The notes beneath the pieces were generated by a model. It searched no databases. It was given only the letters and a program-made list of their open reading frames with translations, and was not told where the DNA came from. Below, one piece after another: positions 54,330 to 64,000 of a DNA stretch of 64,000 nt. Each line of letters starts with the position of its first letter. Within the stretch, counting starts at the first letter, position 1. Source of the stretch: Symbiodinium natans (taxonomy: Eukaryota; Sar; Dinophyceae; Suessiales; Symbiodiniaceae); assembly GCA_905221605.1 (NCBI GenBank), contig CAJNDS010002758.1, positions 1 to 64,000 on the forward strand, in the 5' to 3' direction. A program made the position numbers and the translations under genes.

Positions 54330-55324
54330 TCACCTAGCAAACTCAGAACGCGATCGCTTGGCCAATCGGGAAACCAAATGGTTTGCGATCACTTAGCAAA
54401 CATTTTTACGATCACTTAGCCAACTCTAGCTTTCAGGCTAGGTTTTGGCTTCACGGTTTAGGGTTTAAGGGTCCAGGGTCAAGGGTTTAGGGTTTGGGGT
54501 TTGGGGTTTAGGGTTAAGGGTTTAGGGTTTAGGGTTTAAGGTTTGGGGTTTAGGGTTTAGGGCTCTTTTTACCTTTTAGGGTTTAGGGTTTAGGGTTTAG
54601 GGTTTAGGGTTTGGGGTTTAGGGTTTAGGCTTTAGGGTTTAGGGTTTAGGGTTTAGGGTTTGGGGTTTAGGGTTTAGGGTTTAGGGTTTAGGGTTTAGGG
54701 TTTAGGGTTTAGGGCTTCTCTTACCTTCTCGGGTTTAGGGTTTCCTTTTGGGGGTTTAGGCTTTAGGGTTTAAGGTTTAGGGTTTGGGGTTTGGGTTTAG
54801 GGTCTAGGGTTTAGGCTTCAGGGTTTAGGGCTTCTCTTACCTTTTAGGGTTTACGGCTTCCTTTTGGGGTTTAGGCTTTGGGTTTAGGGTTGAGGGGGGT
54901 TTAGGGTTTAGGGTTGAGGGGGGTTTAGGGTTTAGGGTTTAGGGTTTAGGGCTTCTCTTACTTTTTAGGGTTTAGGGTTTCGTTTTGGGGTTTAGGCTTT
55001 GGGTTTAGGGTTTAGGGTTTAGGGTTTAGGTTTAGGGTTTAGGGCTTAGGGTTTGGGGTTTAGGGTTTAGGGCTTCTCTTACCTTTTAGGGTTTAGAGTT
55101 TAGGGTTTGGGGTTTAGGGTTTTAGGGTTTAGGGTTTAGGGCTTCTCTTACCTTTTAGGGTTTAGGGTTTCCTTTTGGGGTTTAGGCTTTAGGGTCAACA
55201 CTGTGGCGCAGGGCTGCAGACAAGAGACAAGAAGGGGTACTAGAGCTCCAAAAATCAGCGTGCTAAGCGATCATGTTGGTGAGCGTGCTAAGCGACTGAA
55301 AAAAAAAGTTGGCTAAGCGACCCC
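54330..55324. repeat. Telomeric domain flanked by inverted GCTAAGYGAT motif clusters
   Basis: Left cluster: GATCGCTTGG, GATCACTTAGCAAAC and GATCACTTAGCCAAC at 54353-54424. Right cluster, opposite orientation: GTGCTAAGCGATCA, GTGCTAAGCGACTG and GTTGGCTAAGCGACC at 55260-55323. Between them, 54455-55195 is TTTAGGG sequence organised in roughly 115-bp units that each contain GGGCTTCTCTTACCTTTTAG and CCTTTTGGGGTTTAGGC (starts near 54560, 54712, 54828, 54948, 55070 and 55139). Confidence 0.85.
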
Positions 55325-55868
55325 TTTACCGCCCTCAACCCTAAACTAACCCTCAACCCTAAACCCCAAACCATAAACCATAAACCCGGAACCCTGAACC
55401 CTAACCCCAACCCTTATTGCTTGGGGTCCAGCGACTTGGGCGCTGCGGAATCACCATGCTCACGCGGATGCGCTGGGCCGGGCCGAGGCGGGTCCCGTAG
55501 CGTTAAAAGTAAACCCTTAAACCTTCAACCCCCAAACCCCTAAACCCCTGAGCCCTTAAACCCTCTCCGCCCCCGGCGACCTCGGATCCCAGCGCAGCCA
55601 GCAAGGCCTTGGAGCTACGTGGCTTGAGGGTAGGCTTTCAGGATTCTTGGGGTTTAGGGTTTGAGGGTTTTTAGGGTTTTAGGGTTTTAGGGTTTTGGGT
55701 TCAGGGGTTGAGTGTTTCGGGGGTCGGAGTTTTAGGGCTTCGGGGCTGGGGTTTTTCGGCCGTTGAGGGTTGAAGGAGTGAACCCTAAACAACCCTAAAC
55801 CCCAAACCCTAAACCCTAAACCCTAAACCCCAAACCCCAAACCCTAAACCCTAAACCCTAAACCCTGG
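55325..55868. repeat. CCCTAAA patches and exon-like islands
   Basis: CCCTAAA words at 55335-55410 and 55785-55865, TTTAGGG/TTTTAGGG at 55650-55700. Plus-strand islands at 55421-55512 and 55560-55628, the latter ending at an AGG|GTAGGC donor-like site. Unidentified. Confidence 0.6.
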
Positions 55869-56075
55869 TCCTGTGACCACAAATCAAGCCTGGGTCAACA
55901 TGTTGGGTTCAATCTGGCCCCTCGAGCCCAGGAAGAGCTCCGCTTGGCGGAAGAGTTTCTTGCCCTAACTCAGACTACCCATGAACCTGACTCCCTCAAC
56001 CTTAAACGACTCATTAAGCCATGCAATTGCTCAAGAACCCAAAAAACATGTTCTTCCCCATACGGGCAAGTATAG
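55869..56075 (+). CDS. Unidentified exon-like ORF between telomeric arrays
   Basis: The longest mixed-composition open island in this domain, about 68 codons without a Met start: SLGQHVGFNLAPRAQEELR, then LAEEFLALTQTTHEPDS and LNLKRLIKPCNC. It follows a CCCTAAA array directly and stops at 56073. It is helix-rich and looks like a genuine exon. Family not recognised. Confidence 0.4.
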   Translation, partial: SCDHKSSLGQHVGFNLAPRAQEELRLAEEFLALTQTTHEPDSLNLKRLIKPCNCSRTQKTCSSPYGQV

Positions 56076-56427
56076 GGATGAGTATCTGTCATACCTTTTT
56101 TGGCGTTAAACCCCAAACCCCAAACCCCAGACCCCAAACCCCAAACCCTAAACCCTAAACCCTAAACCCTAAACCCTAAGCTTAGGGGGATGCCCCCCTG
56201 TGCTGCCCAGGACGCGCTCAGCTCGCGGGCCGTGTCACCGGGCGCAGCACGCTTGGAGGCCTCTCCGCTTGGCAGGGTTTTGAGTTTAGGGTTTAGGGTT
56301 TAGGGTTTAGGGTTTAGGGTTTAGGGTTTAGGGTTTAGGGTTTAGGGTTTAGGGTTTAGGGTTTAGGGTTTAGGGTTTAGGGTTTAGGGTTTAGGGTTTA
56401 GGGTTTAGGGTTTAGGGTTTAGGGTCA
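56076..56427. repeat. CCCTAAA/CCCCAAA array and long pure TTTAGGG array
   Basis: CCCCAAA then CCCTAAA at 56107-56180; an open island at 56188-56275; then about 20 TTTAGGG units at 56281-56426, the purest long array in the window. Confidence 0.97.
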
Positions 56428-57114
56428 CTGTTCGAGCATTCATAGTCATTAGGGGGTTCCAGGCTTAGGAAAAAAACCCACCCGCCCAAAGAATCTCATA
56501 ACATTAAGAAAATATAAAGTTTTCATCCAAGGACTTGCCTTAATCGACGAAGGACTTGGCATATTCGACGAATTCACTAGGGCTTAAACATATATATATA
56601 TATGAGGCAGGAACCTTTACGTATGATTTGACATAGGTCTTTTGTTTATATACAATGGACTATTTAAACCCTAATCTCTTTGGCCAGACACTTTCTGTTG
56701 CTGGCTCCTCCTGCCACAAAAGCAGAAGCATTTAAACCTTTGGAAGCTATTATAACTACTACATATTTAAACTTCAGCAGTTCAACCCTTGTTTTTTTTT
56801 GAGAGAAAGGCAGTAACCACAGAATTGACGAGATTTCGGGCTTAGGGTAATGGACGGAAGGTTTCTACAAAGAAAGGGTCTAACCGAGTCTAACCACAGA
56901 ACTTGACGAATTTGGTGTGTAGGGTTTAGCCGAAGGCTTTTGAAGAGAAAGGGTCTAACCGACGCGCTTTTCTATACCGTATTGTTTTTACAAAACCCAC
57001 AGAAGCTACCTGAAACTAAATTGCACAACGTTCGTTTCGGTTGCTTCTTTATGTTTGCTGTCTTTGTTGAATAAGTTGTTCTTTCCGTAGACCTTGCGCT
57101 ATTTCTCTTTTCTC
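56428..57114. other. A+T-rich unique spacer
   Basis: The composition changes here from telomeric-repeat DNA to A+T-rich sequence. GAGAAAGGGTCTAACCGA-like phrases recur at about 56868 and 56945. No gene recognised. Confidence 0.5.
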
Positions 57115-57700
57115 AATGCATTTTGTTTTGTTGTTGCAGAACAACAAACTCTAATCGAAACTAAGTTGCTCAACTTCAATTCCTTTTTTTCTCTCTCTGA
57201 AAATATGGTGGTTTCCATAGCCTTGTGCTGCTGTTCAATGCATTTTGTTTTGTTATTGTAGTATGAGCCACAGAATTCAATCGAAAGTCATGTGTCTAGG
57301 TCATCTGAAAGCTCTTTTATCTCTGTGTAGGTAATGAGTGCCCTTGCCTCTTCTGAAAAGGGTCCTCCAAGGGCTCCCCTCTCTCCTTCTTCTTTTTTGG
57401 GGAATGACAGAGCTCCTGATTTACACCTTATGAAAAAGCCTTTCTCCTACTTGAAGAAGTGTTTCCTAGAAAGAGATAGAGGAGATCTTCCATTTCCTCG
57501 AGAGACAGATCTTTCATTGAAAACAAACACAGGAGGACTTTCATGTCCCATTAAGAGAGAGAGGAGCTCTCTCCTGCTGCATTAAAAGATAGAGGACATC
57601 GTTCGTGTCCAGCTTTTCATTTCCTATAAAGGAGAGGGGGGAGGGGGAGGGGGGGGGTGGCCGGCTTAAATAGGGTTTATTTGGAAGCTGAGGGTCGTGT
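57115..57700. repeat. Large direct repeat, copy 1
   Basis: From AATGCATTTTGTTTTGTTGT to AAATAGGGTTTATTTGGAAG this matches 59615-60135 almost base for base, except for a deletion of roughly 60 bp and single changes in copy 2. Confidence 0.85.
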
Positions 57701-58703
57701 TGTGGTGTGGTAGATAGAAAGGAAAGGGCATGAGAAAGTTGCTAGAGGAGCTCTTCAATTCCCTTCCTTATCTCCTGTGCTCTTTTCCTTCTTATTGCAA
57801 CAGGAGAAGACAGGAAAAGGGCTTCCATTCCCATCTTGTTCTTCCTTTCTTGTGTTTTTGTCATTTAGAGAGGAACAGGAGAAGAGGAGGGAGAGAGAAG
57901 GAGAGAGGAGAGATACAGGGAATCCAACTTCAATGGAATAGCAAAGAAAAGAATAGAAGAGAGATGAATAGAGAAGAGGGAGAGACAAAACAAGGCGCTG
58001 AGAAGATGGCACTCTTCTTTATCGTTCCTCCCTCCCTTATCTCTCCCTTCCCTCTTTCTTTTCGAAATAAGAACAACTAAACAGGAAGAATTATGCAAAG
58101 GAGAACAGTAAGAAAAAAGAGCAGAAGAGATAGGCCGAGAAGAGGGATATGATGAAGCACGGCAAGGTCCACGCGCAAGGAGTCACCCTCTGCCTTACCT
58201 TCCACTGCTTTATCATGCAAGTTCCTTTCTTGTGTTTTATCAGTTAAAAGAAACTAGAAGGAGAGAAGGGAAAGGGACGTGAGAGGGGAGAGAGATAGCA
58301 AGGAGGCCACTTATTTTTCTGGAAGGGTACTGAACAGAAGAGAGGAGACAAGAAACAAGGAGACGGAGGAACGCAACAAGGCACAAAGGAGATGGCACTC
58401 TTCTTTATCTGTAATCTCTCCCTTCTTTGTCTCTCCCTTTTCCCTCTATAATTAAACAAGACAAGACTATTCTTGCTCTTCGCAGATAGGTGCCCCCTCT
58501 CCTCTTCAGGAAGCCCCCTTGCCCTCATTTTGCTTGCTTTCTGAAACGACAAGGAAGCAACACATAGAACGAGAGGAAAGGTGGAGCTCTTCAATTTGTT
58601 TCCCTATCTCTTTTTTCTTTTCTTTTTTCATTTTTTCATTCAAAAAGGCAAAGAAGCTTCCTTTTGTGTGTTTTTGAGATTTAAAGGAGAACAAGAGAAG
58701 AGA

Positions 58704-58747
<44 letters not shown>

Positions 58748-58980
58748 GAGAGAAAGGAGAGAGGAGAGATCAAAAGTAATGCAACTCTAATGGGAAGAGC
58801 AATGACAAGAATGGAAGAGAAATGAAGGCAGGCGAGGGAGGCGCAAAAATCAGGCAAAGAGAAGACGGTGCTCGTTTTCATCTTTCCTCTGTTTCTTATT
58901 TTTCTCTTCTCTTGTTCATGTCCGTTAGAAAGAAAAGACAAAAGGAAGAACAATTAATGAACATGTAAGCAAACCCAGCT
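57701..58980. repeat. Purine-rich block with GA microsatellite
   Basis: Strongly biased to G and A on this strand (AGAGGAGGGAGAGAGAAGGA-like), with a GA run at 58707-58742. The phrase GCGCAAGGAGTCACCCTCTG at 58171 returns near 60710 and 62235. Open frames here are biased by composition. No gene recognised. Confidence 0.7.
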
Positions 58981-59390
58981 GATGCTCAAAATTTCTCCCT
59001 CTCTCTCTCTCCCTATATATGGGCGATGGAACGGGTGTCCTGTTTGATCGTTTTCTGCATCTTCAAGCGAGGAAAAGGGACCCCACAAGAAAGCACTTAG
59101 GGTGTCCCTTTTGCTCGTTTGAAGACACAGCAAGCGATTAAAAGGGACGCCCGCTTTGGGTTGGCAGCAAGCCCAACTGATGCTCATGATTTTTCTCTCT
59201 CCCCATGTATGGGCGATGGAACGGGTGTCTTTTTGGATCGTTTTCTGCATCTTCAAGCGAGGAAAAGGGACACCACAAGGAAACACTTAGTCAGGGTGTC
59301 CCTTTTGCTCGTTTGAAGACACAGAAGGCTATTAAAAGGGACATTTTGGATCGGCAGCAAACCCAGCTGATGCTCATGATTTCTCTTTCT
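58981..59390. repeat. ~195-bp tandem module (two copies), dispersed elsewhere in inverse orientation
   Basis: Each unit contains TGGGCGATGGAACGGGTGTC, GCATCTTCAAGCGAGGAAAA and GTGTCCCTTTTGCTCGTTTG, starting near 58981 and 59178. The same module is found inverted at about 61180-61390 and 62400-62610. Confidence 0.8.
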
Positions 59391-59614
<224 letters not shown>

Positions 59615-60135
59615 AATGCATTTTGTTTTGTTGTTGCAGAACCACAAACTCTAATCGAAACTAAGTTGATCAACTTCAATTCCTTTTTTCTCTGAAAAAA
59701 TGGTGTTTTCAATAGCCTTGTGCTGCTGTTCAATGCGTTTTGTTTTGTTATTGTAGCATGAGCCACAGAATTCAATCAAAAGTCATGTGTCTAGGTCATG
59801 TGAAAGCTCTTTTATCTCTGTGTAGGTAATGAATGCCCTTGCCTCTTCTGAAAAGGGGTCCTCCAAGGGAATGACAGAGCTCCTTATTTACACCTTATGA
59901 AAAAGCCTTTCTCCTACTTGAAGAAGTGTTTACTAGAAAGAGATAGAGGAGATCTTCCATTTCCTCGAGAGACAGATCTTTCATTGAAAACGAATACAGG
60001 AGGACTTTCATGTCCCAGTAGGAGAGAGAGGACATCGTTCATGTCCAGTTTTCATTTCCTATAAAGGAGAGGGGGGAGGGCCGGGGGGGGGGGGGTGGGT
60101 GGCTCAAATAGGGTTTATTTGGAAGCTAAGGCTCG
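59615..60135. repeat. Large direct repeat, copy 2
   Basis: Second copy of 57115-57700. It starts immediately at the edge of the N gap, so its left boundary, and whether the duplication is real or an assembly effect, are uncertain. Confidence 0.8.
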
Positions 60136-61535
60136 GGTTTTGCCCATGGCAAAGAGAAGATGGTATTCGTCTTCATCTTTCCTATCCTTCTTGTCTTTCT
60201 TCTCTCTTGTTCGTTTCCCTTTGAAACAAAAACCCAAAGGAAGAACAATGAAAATGAAAGGAACTCGCTTTCTTTTTCCGTTTGGGAACAATGAAAAGAA
60301 CCGAGGAGATAAGGCGAGAGGAGGCATATGCTGAAGCATGGAGAGGGGCCACGGGCAAGCAGCTAACCCCGCTCACGTTCCCAACCATTGAAAAAGGATA
60401 AGAAAGGACAAGGGCCTCCATTCCCCTCTTATGTTTTCCTTGTGCTTTTTGTCGTTGAAGAGGACGGAGAGAGAAGGAGGAGGAGAAATAGACAGGATCG
60501 CATTTTTAATGGGAAGAGCAAAGACAACAATGGAGGAGAGATGAATAAAGGATAAGGAAAGACAAAACAAGGCACAGAGAAGATGGGACTCTTCTTTATC
60601 GATCCTCTCTCCCTTATCTCTCCCTTCCCTTTTTCTTCTTGAAATAAGGAAAACAAAAAGGGTAAGGAAAGGAAGCCGAGAAAAGGGATATGATGAAGTA
60701 TGGCAAGGTCCACGCGCAAGAAGTCACCCTCTGCTTACCTTTCCCCTGCTTTATCATACAAGTTCCTTTCTTGCTTTCTAATCAGTTAAAAGGTAATAGA
60801 TGGAGAGAGGGGAAAGGGAAGTGAGAGAGTAGAGATCACAAGGATGCCTTTGTTCTGGAAGCGTACTGCAAGGAATAGAAGAGACAAGAGGCAAGGGGAG
60901 GGACGGACAAAACAAGGCGCAAGAAGATGGCATTCCTCTATATCTATCATCTCTCCCCTGTCCCTTTTGAATGAGAAAAAAACCTTTCTTGCTCTTCACA
61001 GATAGGTGTCATCCCTCCTCTTCAGGAAATCCCCTTTCCCTTATTTTGCTTTTTGAAGCGAATAAGAACAAGAACAGGTAGGAAGAGAGGAAAGGGAAAT
61101 AATAAGTAAAGAGAGGAGCCCTTCAATCCCCCTCCCTGTCTCTTATGTTCTTTTCCTTCTTGGGGGGTATCGTTCTTTCTCCTTTGAAGATGCAGAAGAC
61201 GATTGAAAAGGACACCCGTTCCATCGCCCCTATATATAGAGAGAGACATCATGAGCATCAGCTGGGTTTGCTGCCAATCCAAAACGGTGTCCCTTTAATC
61301 GCTTTCTGTGTGTCAAACGAGCAAAAGGGACACCCCTAAGTGCTTTCTTTTGGGATGTCTTTCTTTTTGCCTTGAAGACACAGCAAACGTAAAAAAGGAC
61401 GCCTGCTTCCGTCGCGCATAGAGAGAGAGAGATAGAGAGAGACTGAGAATTCATGAGTGAGAGATAGAGATAGGGACAGGGAAAGAGAGCAAGATAAAGA
61501 AAGAACGAAAGAAAGAAAGATAGCGACAGGGATAC

Positions 61536-61571
<36 letters not shown>

Positions 61572-62634
61572 CTGTTCGGGGGCATCCTTTTTTCTCGCTT
61601 GAAGATGCAGAAAACGATCCAAAGGGACAGCCGTTCCATCGCCCATGGCAAAGAGAAGATGGTACCCGTCTTCATCTTTCCTATCCTTCTCCTCTTTCTT
61701 CTCTCTTGTTCGTTTCCCTTTGAAACAAAAACCCAAAGGAAGAACAATGAAAATGAAAGGAACTCGCTTTCTTTTTCCGTTTGGGAAAAATCAAAAGAAC
61801 CGAGGAGATAAGACGAGAGGAGGCATATGCTGAAGCATGGAGAGGGGCCACGGGCAAGCAGCCAACCCCCAACCATTGAAAAAGGATAAGAAAGGCCAGG
61901 GGCCTCCATTCTCTTTGTTTTTTTTCCTTTTCTTGTGTTTTTTGTCTTTGAAGAGGGAGAGAGAAGGAGGAGGAGACATAGACAGGGTTGCATTTTTAAC
62001 AGGAAGAGCAAAGACAAGAATAGAGAGATGAATAAAGGAGTAGGAAAGACAAAACAAGGCACAGAGAAGATGGGGGACTCTTCTTTATCGATCCTCTCTC
62101 CCTTATCTCTCCCTTCCCTTGTTCTTTTCGAAATAAGGAAAACAAAAAGGAATTATGAAAACAGGAGAAGGGTAAGGAGAGGAACAGAAGAGATAGGCCG
62201 AGAAGAGGGATATGATGAAGTACGGCAAGGTCCACGCGCAAGGAGTCACCCTCTGCTTACCCTTCCCCTGCTTTATCATACAAGTTCCTTTCTTGTTTTT
62301 AATCAGTTAAAAGGTAATAGATGGAGAGAAGGGAAAGGGAAGTGAGAGGAGCGATCACAAGGATGCCATTTTTCTGGAAGCGTACTGCAAGGAATAGAAA
62401 CAGGAAGCACAGAAGACGCATGAAAAGGACACCCGTTCCATCGCCCCTATATATAGAGTGATATATCATGAGCATCAGCTGGGTTTGCTGCCAATCCAAA
62501 ATGGTGTGCCTTTAATCGCTTTCTGTGTCTTCAAACGAGCAAAAGGGACACCCCTAAGTGTTATCTTTTGGGATGTCTTTCTTTTTGGCTTGAAGACACA
62601 GAAAACGTAAAAAGGACGCCTGCTTCCATCGCAC

Positions 62635-62710
<76 letters not shown>

Positions 62711-63480
62711 TGAGACTGGGAATGAATGAGTGAGAGATAGAGATAGGGACAGGGAAAGAGAGCAAGATAAAGAAAGAACGAAAGAAAGAAAGATAGCGAC
62801 AGGGATACAGACAGAGAGAGAGTGCTTTTGTTCGGGGGCGTCCTTTTTCTCGCTTGAAGATGCAGAAAACGATCCACAGGCACAATCGTTCCATCGCCCA
62901 TGGCAAAGAGAAGATGGTACTCGTCTTCATCTTTCCTCTCTTTCTCCTCTTTCTTCTCTCTTGTTCGTTTCCCTTTGAAACAAAAACCCAAAGGAAGAAC
63001 AATGAAAATGAAAGGAACTCGCTTTCTTTTTCCGTTTGGGAACAATGAAAAGAACCGAGGAGATAAGGCGAGAGGAGGCATATGCTGAAGCATGGAGAGG
63101 GGCCACGGGCAAGCAGCCAACCCCCAACCATTGAAAAAGGATAAGAAAGGCCAAGTGCCTCCATTCCCTTTGCTTTTTTCCTTTTCTTGTGGTTTTTGTC
63201 TTTGAAGAGGAGGGAGAGAGAAGGAGGAGGAGACATGGACAGGGTTGCATTTTTAACAGGAAGAGCAAAGGCAAGAATAGAGAGATGAATAAAGGAGCAG
63301 GAAAGACAAAACAAGGCACAGAGAAGATGGGACTCTTCTTTAGCGATCCTCTCTCCCACATCTCTCCCTTCCCTTTTTCTTTTCGAAATAAGGACAACAA
63401 AAATGACAAAAAGGATGAACCATGAAAAAAGGAGAAGGGTAAGGAAAGGAACAGAAGAGATAGGCCCTTGAAATGGGTCT
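60136..63480. repeat. Segmental tandem duplication, about 1.25-1.5 kb units, purine-rich
   Basis: The phrase CCATGGCAAAGAGAAGATGG occurs near 60143, 61643 and 62898; GGAACTCGCTTTCTTTTTCC near 60258, 61758 and 63013; AGCATGGAGAGGGGCCACGG near 60335, 61834 and 63089. Unit 1 therefore spans about 1.5 kb and unit 2 about 1.25 kb.  GA microsatellites sit at 61540-61568 and 62635-62710. Frames of up to about 290 codons follow the purine bias and show no family. Confidence 0.85.
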
Positions 63481-63720
63481 GAAATTTGCAGTCTCCCAGG
63501 AAGAGGGACTTTAAAACCTAGGAAAAATGATTTTTCCAGATTTTAAGGATTTGAAGGAATTTAAAGAGTTTGTGGGGGCGCGGAGCCGTGACTCATTTCA
63601 GGCCCTGAGATGAGTCACTGTGTGTGTTGAGGGGGCACGGAGCCGTGACTCATTTCAGGCCCTGAAATGAGTCACTGCTTTCGTTGAGGGGGCACGGAGC
63701 CGTGACTCATTTCAGTCCCA
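63481..63720. repeat. 57-bp tandem repeat with a 31-nt palindrome
   Basis: Palindromes at 63588-63618 (one mismatch) and 63645-63675 (perfect apart from the central base), with a third partial copy from 63702; the spacing is exactly 57. Each arm contains TGACTCA. The linker is GAGGGGGCACGGAGCC. Confidence 0.9.
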
Positions 63721-64000
63721 ACTAATTGAAATAATTTAATTTAGATAAAATTTGAATAATTTAAGTAATGTAAATAATTTCGGGCCTGCAGAAAGGCACG
63801 GCTCGATTTGGCCAAATTTTGCCGGGCAGCCTCCGGGCAAAATTTGGCCAAATCGGGCTGCTCTTCGTATGCGATGAGAAATGCGCGGCTCGATTTGGCC
63901 AAATTATGCCGGGCAGCCTCCGGGCAAAATTTGGTCAAATCGGGCTGCTCTTCGTACGCGATGAGAAATGCGTGGCTCGATTTGGCCAAATTTCGCCGGG
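63721..64000. repeat. 87-bp tandem repeat with a long hairpin
   Basis: GGCTCGATTTGGCCAAATT starts units near 63800, 63887 and 63974, period 87. Within a unit CGATTTGGCCAAATTTTGCC pairs with GGCAAAATTTGGCCAAATCG around GGGCAGCCTCCG. The minus strand is open through the array with a 29-residue period (AKSSRAFLIAYEEQPDL). The array continues past the window edge. Confidence 0.9.

Noticed and set aside
62475-63359. 294-codon minus-strand ORF with Ser/Leu repeats
   Set aside because: Follows GA microsatellites and purine bias inside a segmental duplication; the copies are not consistently open.

Overview
This window looks like nuclear DNA of a dinoflagellate. Five observations support that: TTTAGGG-type repeats scattered throughout, a decayed copy of a dinoflagellate-style mitochondrial cytochrome b gene at 3310-3668, inferred introns with GT, GC and GA donors, open frames resembling proteins common in dinoflagellate genomes, and very high repeat content with few compact genes. 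No species is claimed. Two 100-N scaffold gaps (29985-30084, 59515-59614) both sit inside simple repeats.

Layout. 1-4588 is a GC-rich satellite based on a 15-nt unit, with the cytochrome b fragment embedded in it. 4589-11180 alternates interstitial telomeric arrays, palindromic elements, A+T microsatellites and short unique segments. 11641-13130 is compound microsatellite followed by a tandem repeat of about 125 bp. 13474-23974 (minus strand) holds the main gene, a mobile-element-like coding unit. 24891-29830 has a 420-bp duplication, hairpin-bearing tandem repeats and one compact ORF. 30286-32680 is a higher-order satellite. 32681-56427 is dense in TTTAGGG/CCCTAAA arrays with short exon-like segments between them. 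56428-64000 is a purine-rich duplicated block ending in two palindrome-bearing tandem repeats.

The main gene. Five minus-strand exons (23974-18890, 18796-17847, 17720-15102, 14999-14727, 14598-13474) are separated by introns of only 93-128 nt. They join in one frame of over 3,300 codons. In order they carry two copies of an F-box-like/SPRY-like/RING-like module, a PD-(D/E)XK nuclease, an SF3 (D5-type) helicase, a palm resembling the TV-Pol branch of family A polymerases, a possible cysteine peptidase, a C2H2 finger and a DDE transposase. This would be a replication-plus-integration machine in a single polypeptide. Exon structure and continuity are seen in the sequence; domain names rest on motifs read by eye.

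The telomeric-repeat region. Segments between arrays are not simply junk. Two minus-strand segments (43038-42980 and 41436-41379) match consecutive parts of the nascent-polypeptide-associated complex beta subunit (NACbeta/BTF3). They join in frame at the expected length across a 1.5-kb intron that contains a CCCTAAA array and two 9-nt repeat tracts. At 53724-53828 an array is bounded by a perfect 18-nt direct repeat inside an open frame that continues on both sides. Several arrays lie inside palindromic elements. Together these suggest that telomere-repeat DNA has been inserted repeatedly, possibly behaving as introns.
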